Positions 1 to 11,699 of a stretch of 64,000 nt of DNA are shown one piece after another. The stretch is from Metellina segmentata. Its lineage: Eukaryota > Arthropoda > Arachnida > Araneae > Tetragnathidae. The stretch spans positions 85,695,819 to 85,759,818 of the forward strand of contig OX375872.1 of the NCBI GenBank assembly GCA_947359465.1. The letters run 5' to 3'. The notes beneath the pieces were generated by a model. The model made no database searches. It was given only the letters and a program-made list of their open reading frames with translations, and was not told the DNA's origin. The translations under genes and the position numbers were made by a program. Numbering within the stretch: the stretch's first letter is position 1; the number at the start of each line of letters is the position of its first letter.

Positions 1-650
1 CATTGGCCCAGCGTACCTTAACCTGTCAGTCGTTCGCATTCCCCTAATGGATAAGTGTATCTAATGATGTAGAGTGCATATACATATTTAACTGCTAAGT
101 CGTAATCAATATAGCTAAAAAAGAGTGCTAATTTTCTGAAGTTATCTCTCCAATAACTAATCTTAATATCATCACGTACTCGGTCAATATCGACCCTAGA
201 TCTCATCATCGTTACACAAATAAATTAATTTATCCTGTATAAAGATGCTTGTGTTTAATGAGTTAGAAGTTTCCTTCTCATTTCTTGGATGTATATTTAA
301 ACTAAATTTTGTATACATTTAGAAAAATTTTATGTATTAGAAGATTGAATAAATTTCTTTTTCTACCGAGTTCCTTTAAAATGTTTGATTGTTGAAATAT
401 GAGTGAGAGACATATATTTTTTCAAGTTTAACTGCATGTTGTGTGCTATTATCTCTCCCACTCAATAATAAGTTAAATATCCCGAATTCGCAACATTTTT
501 GTTTAACCCTCCGAGTAGTTTTAACAAGATATCTTGTCCAAGATTTGGTTAATTTTGCTAATGACGAGAGAAAAACGGCCATTTTACTCCTAGAGGTATG
601 AAGATCCAAGAAGTAAAAACAAATTATTCCTTGCCTAAAACTGGTGACAG
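1..650. other. No recognisable gene
   Basis: AT-rich sequence with short open frames only and no homology I recognise. The phrase taccttaacctgtca near the left end recurs near 20315 inside a hairpin MITE, so the extreme left edge may be a fragment of that repeat family. Confidence 0.4.
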
Positions 651-689
651 TTTGGAACGGGCACCAGACGATAAGTGTGAGGTCTGTTT

Positions 690-1370
690 TGCGTTCTCTG
701 TAAGATAGACTTTAGAACCAATGTCCAATTTGAGTACACTTGATGAATACTTGACATAGCTAAATGCCTCGCCTGGGCCATGGAACAATGCCCCTAGACA
801 CTTGGTAACTGGAAACGATAAGTCTTATTTGATGAGTTGCATTTCAAACTGTTTCGGGTAGACTAAAGGATCAGTGTGTAGAAAACTCCATGAAATCGAG
901 AATCTCGCATGTCAACAGGCTGGTAGTTGTAAGAAGTTTGTTCAGTTGGCATTTTGTGGTATCCCTGGTACACTAAAAACCTTTCTGACAAGTGAACGCT
1001 ATGTGTATATCCGTTTTGATGAGCTATACCCGTTCATGTCCTACGTTCATCATGATGGGTTTGGCCTCTTCCAACAGGACAATGTGACGCCATACAAGGT
1101 CTTGACACACCAATTTATAGTTAGAGGTGCTCATCTGAGTTGGGGGTCCTGCAATTACACCTAAATCTCAACGTTACTGAACACATCTGAGATGCCATGC
1201 TACGCGCTGTGGGACACAGTAATCCTACTCCTCGTAATACGACTAAATTGTGGAACGCAAGCCCATGGAGTTCATTCCCCTTCGTATTTCTGCAGTTCTA
1301 AGCTCCCGTGAGAAGATATTAGACTGGTGTACCAGTTTTTCCAGCACCTAAGTGTATGCATTTGTTGGAA
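690..1370 (+). pseudogene. Degenerate Tc1-like transposase
   Basis: Broken frames on the plus strand still show Tc1 landmarks. These include FQQDNVTPYK, like the family's FQQDNAxPH second catalytic Asp motif (near 1069-1098), and LNVTEHIxDAM (near 1168-1200), like the LNPIEHxWD motif with the third acidic residue. Several stops and frameshifts separate them, so it cannot make an active enzyme. I could not find convincing terminal repeats. Confidence 0.75.
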
Positions 1371-1399
1371 ATATTATAAGTCGAGGAACTCATTCTCTA

Positions 1400-2809
1400 T
1401 ATAAAATAAAGAACCTTTAAACAACAGTTTCACTTTAATGAAGTTTATTCTTATAGTACATGTCGGGCCTGTATTTAATTCAGCTTCGCTTCTTCAATGT
1501 TACATTGATATTATTAAATAGGCCGTGCCGGGTGTATAAATATATACTGGTATGTCTCGAATCATTCATGTGAGAAAACTGTCCCACGGTTTTGTAGCCT
1601 TTCTAATTTTTAAATTGATTTTTCATACTGTTTGACACTCAGTTGAGTCTATTTCAGATTGTAACTCTCCATCAAACACGAATCTCATTCATGGTACCTA
1701 CCATGAATAAGTATGCAGGTAATAAATTTACATCGCACCGGAACAACACAAAGGGTTATGGCGACTGTCAGGGATCAATCCAGAAGGGAAAGAGATCCGA
1801 TCATATTCATGAACTAACCAAAACGTATATCAGTTCCTTAACTGAAATGGGTGACATAACACGGCCCATCTAAAAGGCACAGTTAATTATTTACTTCGAG
1901 ATTAAAAGTCTCTAAAGTACTTTTTCGGATAAATTTATCGGCAATATAAAAGGTCTTAACTATAAGAGTCAAATTCGCTACATAATCTCAACCATCATGG
2001 ACTAAGCTGGTCTATGCACAATCCCAACTTGAAACTGAAGGAATCGTTAGCAGATAGGCATCTTCAGTCGGCACAGAAGTAATTAACAGCACGCTGGAAG
2101 CTTTAACAGGGCCGTATTTCCATTGCAATTTGATCACCTAAGCGCGGAACTACTTTTATCGATGAATATTTGTACTTGAGCTAACAACTCTCCAGAGAAA
2201 GCCTTCTAATTCGGCGCAGTCTTTTGCTTACTGAATGAAGCAGCAGCGTTTCTTCTTCCTCTTCATTTCTTTATTTACTTTTCTTATTCTTAGCAGTGTG
2301 ACAGGAGCGGTCTGGAATGAATGACAGAAATTGCCGGAAGGTGCAATTACTTTGCAGCAGCACTGAGAAGTTGATCCTCTCAACCTTAAAAGCTCTTAAC
2401 AGCATCCAGATATTATTTCCACACATTTGTTTTTGTCACTGCCTTATCGGTTTATTGTTTATCTTTTTTCATCTTCGTGTCCTACCAAACAACAGCGATG
2501 GAATACCGTCGAACAGCTGTTTTTTCAAATATAAATATAGAGTCGATATTTTTTAATCCCTCTTAAAATTGCTGAGATACCGCGAGATATTTTACCTCCC
2601 CTCGCCTCACAATTATCCCGCAATGATCGATATCCACTCAAAAAGAAAGTTTTGCAATTAAGAATTAATTGAACTTGTTTATTGAAAGAATTGTTGATTC
2701 TCGGCGGGATATATTGAATTCCTCATTTTCCTTTGTCTCTGGGAAATGTTTTTCGCAAAATTGTCCCCAACTATACGTAATTAAATCTCCGCCTTAACCA
2801 GATAGTGGG
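1400..2809. other. No recognisable gene
   Basis: Mixed AT-rich sequence. Short open frames (for example 1643-1873 and 2317-2556) have no homology I recognise and lack coding-like composition. Confidence 0.4.
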
Positions 2810-3385
2810 ATGTTTTTCCTCATTTGTGTTTAGTTTTTGTCAGAGATGAATAACGGGCATCGTCTATGGTAGACGATGAAAAATATTTTCAGGATACTTA
2901 ACATAACTCTTATTTCAGAGGTGCCTGTAGCAATACTAGTGTAAAAAAGCGAGTATGTAACAGAACGAAAATTAGTCTAGGAATGCCTCTGTTTTAATCA
3001 GTATCGTTATAGTATTATCTTACTCATGTAATAAATCTAAATTTAACTAACATTGTTTTATATTTTGTGTTTCACAACCTTCTATAATAAATTAAAACAT
3101 TAGAAGATGCATTGATTACTTGACATTTTTTCTTATTTGCGTTAAGCTTTTGTCCGAGAGATGAATAACGGACATCGTCTATGGTAGACGCTGAAAAATA
3201 TTTTCAGGATACTTAATATAACTCTAAAATCAGAAGTGCTTGTAGCAACACATATGAGTGTAAATAAGCCATTAGCGAATTTGAACAAAATTAGTCTAGG
3301 TATGTCTCTGTTTTATGCAGAATCGCGCGTTATAGTTATATCTCTCTCATAAAATCTAAACTTAACTAGCACTTTTATTTAATAT
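2810..3385 (+). repeat. Two-unit tandem repeat with hairpin CGTCTA-TGG-TAGACG
   Basis: Bases 2810-3063 and 3121-3383 are diverged direct copies about 315 bp apart. They share ATGAATAACGG, the palindrome, and GAAAAATATTTTCAGGATAC. In the first unit the palindrome arms are 9 bp (2858-2878, perfect, 3-base loop). In the second the outer bases have mutated, leaving 6-bp arms (3175-3189). Confidence 0.75.
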
Positions 3386-3734
3386 ATAGATCTTTAAAAT
3401 CAAAACATTAAAAACTGTATTAGTTGATGCCAATCCTCAGCCTAAAAATCAAAGTAAATTAGTGACGAACAATAAAATTGCTAGTAAACTTGATGTATTT
3501 TAGAAGGATATTTAGATTTATCGATTATGTTTCCTTAAGAAAACAACATTTTAACGCTTTTTCTGGGCGTAAGTTCTTATTTATTTAATTTTAGTTTATA
3601 TACGATATATTTATGGTCCATTTGTATAGTGTTATCTTTACTTTGGTGTTTTTTGCATGCTAAATGTTGTATGTGCGATTTAATTCTACTCGTAAACACT
3701 TCCTGCTGGCTTTATTTCGATGAGGTATCTCATT

Positions 3735-3850
3735 TACAACCCTGACCAGATCTTGATAGACGAGATATCTCGTAATTGACAAAATCAGTCAGATCTTGAT
3801 GGACGAGACATCTCGCCAAAATCACTTAGAGGTTTAAAACTGCTCCGATA
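3735..3850. repeat. Repeat with CGAGATATCTCG palindromes, copy 1
   Basis: Two internal units carry CAGATCTTGAT followed by GACGAGATATCTCG or a close variant, ending near ATCACTTAGAGGTT. The same order of motifs is found near 5250-5440, so this is a dispersed family. Its class is unknown to me. Confidence 0.55.
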
Positions 3851-4011
3851 GGTATCTCAGCATGGCCAGTGGTCTGATTGAGTTCTGCATACATAAAGTG
3901 CATTTTCAATGTTACGTAAATGTTTTAAATGCGTGTGAAAAGCACTTTTAACTCTCTTCTGTAACACTAGTTACATGTGTTTCGCTTGTGAAATACCTGT
4001 TGCGGGGTATG

Positions 4012-4250
4012 TAGGTAAGTATTTAATTAACATTGCACTCGAGCAACACAACGGGCTATTGGAGACGGTCCGAGATCAAGGTCGAAAGTAAAGATCCGAG
4101 GACAACACCTCTTAACGATCCGAGATCAATCCTAGAATATAAGATCCATGTACAACACCACTTAATTTTGAACCACAGTCAGACGACGAAGACAACACAA
4201 GAGCTGTCACCCCGATCTCCAAACTTCCACACTACGCCAACGTGAGGACA
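4012..4250 (-). repeat. SINE, tail module and body, reverse copy
   Basis: Reverse-oriented copy of the SINE seen at 4890-5095. The tail (GAGCAACACAACGGGCTATT) is at the left, and the body with TCCAAACTTCCACAC is at the right. The middle is partly duplicated: the GATCCGAG phrase occurs three times. Confidence 0.7.
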
Positions 4251-4564
4251 TTTGAGGCCATGACAGATTTAACGTACACAACCTCCCATCTTTAATTGGA
4301 TCTAGTTGCGAACCCGATACTCTTCTAACTGGGTTTCCGCGTCCCCAGCGATGGCGGGAAGAAAGGGCATCATACGTGTTATTTATGACGACTGATGTCG
4401 TACCCTATTTGAATTCCAAGAAAGTCAGAAATCCGAAAATTCATCACAGGACCAAAAGGTTGCGTGTGTTTTATGCTGAAGTTTTCGCGTGTTGGGAAAA
4501 TTCGCTCTTCTCAACTTATTTTGTAATGGAGACACAACTGGTACCAATATACCAGGATCCCTTG

Positions 4565-4715
4565 CACTCCCTAGCTCAAGTGTGACCTGGTAATCTGACT
4601 TTGGTTCAAAATTACGTAGTGTTGTCCTCGGATCTTTCCCATCAGGGGTTGATCCCGGACTGTCACCAATACCTCGTTGTGTTGCTCCAGTGTGTCGTTA
4701 ATTAAAAAATACCAA
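4565..4715 (+). repeat. SINE, 5'-truncated
   Basis: This carries the SINE body phrases GGTTCAAAATTACG and GTTGTCCTCGGATCTTTCCC, then the tail GTTGTGTTGCTCCAGTG and GTTAATTAAA. The tRNA-like head is missing. Confidence 0.75.
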
Positions 4716-4804
4716 AATACCCTTACACTCCCCATGGCTTCTGGGAAATAATTTCAGTTGGAATTTTTTTTATATAGATCTGTGGGTAACTACTGAATAC
4801 CAAT

Positions 4805-5095
4805 AGAGAATATTAGGAGGTTTGAGGAGGCGCGATAGCCCTGTTTACGAGTTCGAATCCAACCAAAGATTGTCGTGTACAAAGGGGGCAGGTGCACGTT
4901 AAATCGGTCATGTGCTCAAATGCCTGCACGTTGACGTGGTGTGGAAGTTTGGAGAGTGGGTGCCAGCTCAGGTGTGACCTCGTCATCTGGACGGGGTTCA
5001 AAATTACACGATGTTGTCCTCGAATCTTTCACTTTGGTTTTGATCACGAAACGTCGCCAATAGCTCCAGTGCGACGGTAAATAAATGCCTACCTA
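4805..5095 (+). repeat. tRNA-derived SINE, near full length
   Basis: The head includes GAGTTCGAATCCAACC (near 4850), a good RNA polymerase III B box. It is followed by the body GTGGTGTGGAAGTTTGGAGA and the tail CTCCAGTGCGACG with an A/T-rich end containing CCTACCTA. This is the most complete copy of the family in the window. Confidence 0.75.
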
Positions 5096-5249
5096 CTTGA
5101 AAAATGGGCAAAACCCATTATTTTGTGATATTCCTGCATCGAAGGAGCTTTGGCCCTCCATTACTAATAGTAAGAAGAGTGCTGTTGCATGATTGAGAAC
5201 AACCGAATTTTTATAGAAGACTTGACCCCAGAGAAGGTGGCAGAGAACA

Positions 5250-5440
5250 ATCGATAACAATCGAGATCTTGATGGATGAAATACCTCGTCATTAGAAGAA
5301 AACTTACCAGATCTTGATCTCGTTTATTTTAACATATCTTGATTGGGGGGGGGGGCAAGATATCTCGTAAGTAGACCAATATTAGTCAGATCGTGAGGAC
5401 GATATATCTCGTCGAAACCACTTGGAGGTTCAGTAGCAAA
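5250..5440. repeat. Repeat with CGAGATATCTCG-like palindromes, copy 2
   Basis: This shares CAGATCTTGAT, AAGATATCTCGT and CCACTTGGAGGTT with the copy at 3735-3850, but is expanded to three or four diverged units and carries a run of G (near 5346). No coding content is seen. Confidence 0.55.
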
Positions 5441-5689
5441 ACATACTGGATATGAATCATGGAGCTTGACTTCGGAAAAGACTAAGATTGAAACTTCTGC
5501 TGTGAGGAACTTTGACAGCGTGTGGGAAAAGGTAAATAGAGATGTTATAACTCAGTCAAGAAATTTATTTCTTGAGAAATACAAAGGCTTGGAGAGTTTA
5601 TTCCTGAAAAAATATTCCTCCCTTTCCACTTTGGTTTACATAGCTGACTATGCTCAGTTGTAGTTCTCAGTTTACTGTCAAAAGGCACA

Positions 5690-5900
5690 AAGCCTGTAAC
5701 TCCAATTGTAATGATGTGGGGAGCCATCACTAACCACTGCTGGCTCACTCTCGTGCGAGACACTTTGGCAGCTCAGCGATGCATTCAGCATATCCTACCT
5801 GTTGTTTTGCCGTTCATGTCATGTGTCCTAGGGCTATTTACCAGCACAATAACACACGGCCGAACAAGATTCGCGCCACCCAGAAGTGGCTGTTTACTTC
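5690..5900 (+). pseudogene. Tc1-like transposase fragment
   Basis: The translation contains VMMWGAIT-like sequence and LAAQRCIQHILPVVLPFM, matching the central region of Tc1 transposases between the first and second catalytic Asp. A degenerate PGAIYQHNNTRPN follows, where the family has QDNARPH. The frame shifts between parts, so it is dead. A (TA)n microsatellite cuts it off. Confidence 0.75.
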
Positions 5901-5903
5901 GTG

Positions 5904-5905
<2 letters not shown>

Positions 5906-5963
<58 letters not shown>
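5906..5963. repeat. (TA)n microsatellite
   Basis: An uninterrupted run of 29 TA units. It lies directly after the transposase fragment. TA is the insertion target of Tc1/mariner elements, but slippage is the simpler cause of the run. Confidence 0.95.
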
Positions 5964-5966
<3 letters not shown>

Positions 5967-8365
5967 TGGGATTATCTAGGTCCTGTCAATTGTACCATCC
6001 CCGTAAAATAATTGATTTGGAGCAGAAGATGTGCAGAATGCTTGGCATAATTAGTCATCACAGGATAGCTTCAGGACTCCATTTGACCCCTTACATGCCT
6101 TTTGTTGGCACGAATCGCCTCCAGAGGAGGCTTTAAAACTTACTAATTAATTAACTTTCTGATGAAATTCTACCTAAAAGTCCTCTATATTTGATATTGT
6201 GATCATTTCTATTTTTTTATGTACACCAAACATGCTAAATTTAATTCCTGTATAACTCTGGTTTCCGGATGTTTCGATTTTTTTAGCAGTCTATTTGTGT
6301 ATTGAATCCTATTTGTATTCTCAGCTGAGGTTTTAATCATTTGCATTTTTTACGATAAATTTCCTGTTTGCCATTTCCAATCATTCCAATGACTCTTTCT
6401 TCGTGTTGCACTTTCAATCAACGACAATGTATTTTGTCCCCCATCTCAAGTAAAATATCTAATATATTTAAACATGATTTTGTTATAAATGAGAAGCAGT
6501 TATTACATTCTTTTGTACATCTTTGAGCAAGTAAAACTTTTTATGAGTTTTTACTCGAATACGAAAATTACACACACATTCGCACCCCAACAAGAAAAGT
6601 GACACAAGTCAAAAAATAAAAATGTTGATACTATGTATGAGGTGCCCCAGCGTGTCATATTACTATTCTATAGAATATAATACAAGTTACCGCCATAAAT
6701 ACTTACCAAAAATTTTAAGAAGCTTTTCTATTTCAATATAAGTTTCATTGTATCCTCTAAGTTGATGTTTCTCAAATTCTGCAATTTTGAGTTATGTCAC
6801 TTTTCTTCCCGGAGTCGATATGCATAGAGAATAAACACTTCTATCGTGAAGGTATCATGAATTTATTTGTGGCGCCATCTACTTTCATCATTTAAAATTA
6901 AAATGAAGCTTCCTGCTGTTGACTCGATAAATATACTCTTGATATCCAATGTTATTCAATGTTTTAATTTTTGCTATGGGAACAAATTTTAGAATTAATA
7001 AGCATAAATAGCAAATTTCTTTTTACTTCAAACCAGTTCGGAGAGTATTTGCACCTAAAGTCACATAATTGTACATTGGATTTAAACGGTTTACTTTTAT
7101 TATTATTAAGTCATTTCAAAACTAATGCTTTCAGATCCAGTATTGTTAAACTGTTTTTAAGAGACTTAATTTCTAAACTGCTGTTACTCAAAAGAGTTTA
7201 AAATTTTGATAAAAGGAATTTGAAAATTTGATAAGGCCAAAATAAAGGCATCGTTTTTGACTTTGTTTGATAACTGTATTGAACAATTTTGAGGTATATC
7301 CCATCAGCTTTACAATCAAATGCCATCTCTTATTCCTAGCAGGTGATTGTTCGAGGGATTTGTTTAAACGTAAAAGAATTTCTGAAATCCAGAAACCATT
7401 CCAGTTTTACGTTAAAATTAATAAGATGTGTATCATTTGAACGAAAAGGCAACCTTATAGTGTAAAATTTCTTAACAATATCGAAAAAAAAAATTTTATT
7501 CTTTTCGCTGAATTTAAATAAAGCAATAAAATTAAATAAAGTAATGTATTTAAAATTCACAATGAAATAATCATATTAAAGCTTTGACAATTAAATATTT
7601 TTGAAACCCCCCCAATCAGGTTTCTAAACTTTATGTTTTTATACAATCATATATAAATTCCAATATGTATCCAGTGGAGAAAAGTAATTATTAATAGGCT
7701 CATTGAAAAAAGAAAAGCATTTATTCAGGCTCGGGATACGTGAAAGGCGTAATCGTCAATCGTTAGAAAGCTTCCAACTGTTAAGAGGTAATACGGAGAA
7801 TAAAAAGTCAAAATACGTATAAATTCTGAGGTTTTTTAATTGTTTTCAAGCTATAAAATGATGCGTTACTTTTCTTTCTTGCAATTTGGAAAGCATTTTA
7901 AATATGTAAACATTCTCATCTGAAACCTTTAATGGCTGATTTTTCGAAAGTGACTTTTTTTCCACTTAATGTACGTTTTCAAGAAGAAAAAAAAGAAATG
8001 TCAAAGATAAACACTAGAAATTTGCATGAAGTAATCCTAAGACTTATTCAAGTTTTAGACAGAGCTTTTAAGAGTATTTAAATACATGTAAAATAAAAAC
8101 AAACTTAAAATTTTGTTTTTCAAAACACTTGAATGAATCGTAAATTTTAATTGTATCAGTAGGAAAAACTTTTTGACAGTAAAGTGTTTGGTGAAAATAT
8201 CTACAAATATCCAATGAATATATGGTGAAAAAATATAGTGTACCTATTATAATTAGATTCTGAGGGGGGAAAAAGCACAAGTATAATTCATTCTAATATG
8301 TGAAGAAATGGGAAAGAAGCTAAACTCTGAGTTTTCTTGCCAGAGAAATAATTTTTAATGGTAAT
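5964..8365. other. No recognisable gene
   Basis: Strongly AT-rich, with short open frames (such as 6971-7201 and 7336-7560) that look like chance. I saw no terminal repeats, tRNA-like boxes or conserved coding blocks. Confidence 0.4.
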
Positions 8366-8367
8366 TT

Positions 8368-8408
8368 TAGTTAACGTCGTACTAGAGCAACACAACGGGC
8401 TATAAATA
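8368..8408 (-). repeat. SINE tail module, solo
   Basis: TTAACGTCGTACTAGAGC followed by AACACAACGGGCTAT, the reverse of the shared tail. No SINE body is recognisable beside it. Confidence 0.7.
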
Positions 8409-8409
8409 A

Positions 8410-9560
8410 TTTTCAAATTTTTTATGATCACTCTCAGCGAATGAGTTTGCGAAACATCATTTCAGATTCATTTCTGTGCGGCAGTATTTTCTGCTGTTCG
8501 GGTTCAGATAATGAGCAATCATTTGATATATTGTAACCAAAAATTATCATTGATTTCAATGATATTTTAACAAATCATAATGATTTATTAGATCATGAAT
8601 TTATGGATGAAATAATTGATTCAAATTAATAAAATATACATTTCTGTAAAATAGACATCCCTAGAGTTCTATTCTCAAAAATTCGTAATACATATTCACT
8701 GATCAATCTACTTAATCTATCTTACTACTTAAATCTCGTGTTTCTCTCATGAGTTATCTTTTTTAATTCACCAAAGATAAGCATATTCTTATAGAATTTT
8801 TAATCGCGTTTTACAGTTTCGTTTGTAGCTACTGAGTTTCCTCTTTGAATAATTGAGTTCGTAGTTTGTTATCGCGTGGCTTTGTACCTTGATCACGCAA
8901 CAATTAGATTATCATGCAACGAGCCCCACTATTGCATATTTGTATTTGAGCTATTGTGTGAACTCTGCGAAAAATCTGTTAATAATAACAACAATAGATT
9001 TACATGCCATATCAATTTATTAATTTTCTTCAGTATTCTTTAATTCCAATTTATTCGTTTTTCTTTTCTTCTGTGTGTTCTATGGAAAAATAATACTATC
9101 AAAAACACCGGTGAACACGTGATACAAATTTTGTGTGTGTGCGTGTTTTCTATTAACTACATTACTTTGAACAACAAATACCCACATTAAATCAAAATCA
9201 AAAACATTGTTTTTCATAACTGAACAAACAGTATAATGTGACGGGGATTGAAATACGGATACTCAACTGGAAAATAATGTTCCACTAAACTATCTATGCC
9301 ATTTTCTTTAATTTCCAATCTGTCCAAAAGTATATACTTAAGTATATAAAATCAAATGTTTTCTAAAGATCATAAAAATTCCTGCAGTAAAGTTGAACAG
9401 ATAGGAGAGGTAACTTATGCGTTTAAAAAAACTTCTTTAAAAATTAATATTTTGGGCCCTAAGAGGTGATAAAATTGGGTATTTGAAATTAATATACGAC
9501 TATATCATCCAGATCTCATAACATCCACAAAACATTTACGAATGTATTGGTAATAACGTA
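8410..9560. other. No recognisable gene
   Basis: AT-rich, no homology recognised. A Helitron begins at 9561. Confidence 0.35.
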
Positions 9561-10455
9561 TCTCTCTATATTAAAAAAAGTTACCGCCGCAGACGCTGCC
9601 CGATTGAAAACTGTGTTGTTTAGCTCAATTCTTAAACGGTTTAACGAAAAAGTACGAATCAGAAAATTACGAAATTTACATGGTTTGTCCTTCAGCGTGT
9701 TCTCTGGACAATTTTGAAGATTTTTTTTTCCGATGCGGCTATTAGTTTAAGGTTTATTAAGTGTCAAAGCTGAAGAAGCAAAATTTTTACCGCGAATCAG
9801 CAAAAGACGTACAACTTTTCAATCTTCAGTCGAGATTTTTTTTTAGATTACCTCTTAAAGTGAATTTTTGCAGCTCGTCGAGTGTTTTAGAAAGTTCAAT
9901 TTGGTTCCTGTTAATATTTTTTTGAAAATCGGGAAAAATCGGCATATTTTCGGAAATTTTCTAATCGGAATTTTTTTTGTCATATCTACAAAAGTCAATA
10001 CTATTATTTTTTTAATTTGAAAACATCATTGAATACCTTAGATTGTGACCTTTCATATGGTACAATTACTTTTTTAATTGGTTAATAAATAAAGTTGTAG
10101 CAATTAAAAGTTGATCGAACAATTTTCCGAACTTTTAGATCGTAATTTCCGATACAAAACTAAAACCATCATATCTCTAGCTTAATACTATTAGTTTAAA
10201 AATTTGAAAATATCACGTGAAAGCGTAGAATGCACTCTTTCTTATGGTCAAATTATTTTTTAAATTGGTTCATAAATAAATTCGATGCAAATATAAGTTG
10301 GTCATACAAATTTCGTATTTTTTAGATCAAAAGATATTAGCAAAACAAATGGGATCTATGAAAGGAGTGTTGGTTTGCAAAGCAAGCCAAATGTGATTGC
10401 TTAGCAATCCCCGGGGGTTGGCGAGCGTAGGTGAGCAGGGGCAGGAGCCCCCTAG
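9561..10455 (+). mobile_element. Non-autonomous Helitron, hairpin type GGGGC
   Basis: The 5' end is TCTCTCTATATTAAAAAAAG after an A. The 3' end is a short hairpin GGGGCAGGAGCCCC closely followed by CTAG, with T next (10456). Start TC, subterminal hairpin, end CTAG and insertion between A and T are the standard signs of a Helitron. No RepHel helicase frame is present, so it would depend on an autonomous partner. The sequence before the hairpin (near 10380-10430) recurs in reverse near 30935. Confidence 0.7.
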
Positions 10456-10719
10456 TATAATAAATTGTTAAAAGACATGAAGAAGCAAGTTATAAATTAA
10501 ATTTTAATTCCCAAACACCTAAGATTTTCTAATTTTCCATGCTAATTGGCATTACCATGTACACTTTATTTTTAAATTTTTGAATTACCTGCGACAAATT
10601 ATATTTTCCGTTATTTCTAATGATTCTTAAAATCGTTGAACATTTGCATTTGGTACATATGAATTATAGCAAAAGGATTTGGAGATTTAAATAAAATAAT
10701 ATTCCATTTTACTTAAATG

Positions 10720-10772
10720 CCAGTCGTGTTGTTCCAGTGCGACGCTAATTAGAAATACCACACCATACCCAT
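10720..10772 (+). repeat. SINE tail module, solo
   Basis: GTCGTGTTGTTCCAGTGCGA followed by CGCTAATTAGAAATACC. Same tail as the SINEs at 4.6-5.1 kb and 63 kb, without a body. Confidence 0.7.
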
Positions 10773-10959
10773 TCTATTTATATTAAAAATCTAAAACAAG
10801 TTTGAATCAGCATTCTGGGGTGTGTGAATACATGTAACAACTCAGTTTTCCTGAATTTCAACACTTACTTTTCTGTGTTTTGGGATCCATGTTCAGAAAT
10901 ATTGTAATACGATTTGTTCAATATTGAGACATGCCAACGTTTTGATTATATTACATACT

Positions 10960-11690
10960 AAACTTTTCGTGGCTAGCCCGACGTTGCCCGTGCCAGTTGC
11001 TTTTGTGGGGTTATTGGTTTACTTCGCAAATCAAATGGGAATTCGCAGCCTATTAGATAACAGACGTAACGGAATTGCTCGTGGTGTTGGTTTGCTTTGC
11101 ATACCAAATGGCAATTCGGCGTGACATCACAATCTCTTGCGAAAATATAAATATTTAATTGAAAAATTATTTATCAAAATAAAACCAAATGTATAAGGTA
11201 TCTGGTGTCAAATTTTCCGCAGATTTCAAACACGTTGAAATTTTGAATCTATCTTTAACGATCCCGATTTTACAAAAAAAAAAAAACTAACAATGCCGGC
11301 CAAAATGTTTATTACTTTTTTGCTTTCCTTCGCTGAAATCGTAAGAGCTCAGGAAATGTAATCTGTTTATTTTTTTAACACGGAGGTTGACGTGACGTCA
11401 CAATATCTTGCGAAAATATAAAAGATATTCAATTTAAAAATGAAATTATTAATTATTAAAGCAAATCATATTTTTTAGGTATCGATCTAACGTGAAATTT
11501 TCCGCAGATCAATCCGTTGAAATGTTTACTCTATCTTTAACGGTCTACGAGATAGAAAAAAGAATTACATGACTCCAGTTAAAAGTTTATTTGTTTTTTA
11601 TCCTCTGCTGGAAAATCATTCCTCTGCTCAAAATGAAAACGTAAACGAAAAAAATAATTTAGGGGTATGAAAGGGGTATGAATACGAAGG
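10960..11690 (-). mobile_element. Helitron, hairpin type TAGCCAC, reverse and degraded
   Basis: The left side has TTCGTGGCTAGCCCGACGTT, half of the 3'-terminal hairpin. Then come the internal modules GTGACATCACAATCTCTTGC and TTAACGATCCCGATTTTAC, shared with the copies at 37.3 kb and 43.0 kb. The 5' end is not clear. The frame at 10924-11124 overlaps this element and is probably chance. Confidence 0.65.
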
Positions 11691-11699
11691 AAAAGGTAG

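Noticed and set aside
4850..4870. Possible functional tRNA gene
   Set aside because: The B box is good, but the sequence cannot fold into a full cloverleaf with an anticodon arm and is followed by SINE body.
5906..5963. (TA)n as a CRISPR-like or origin-like repeat
   Set aside because: A plain dinucleotide microsatellite without spacers.
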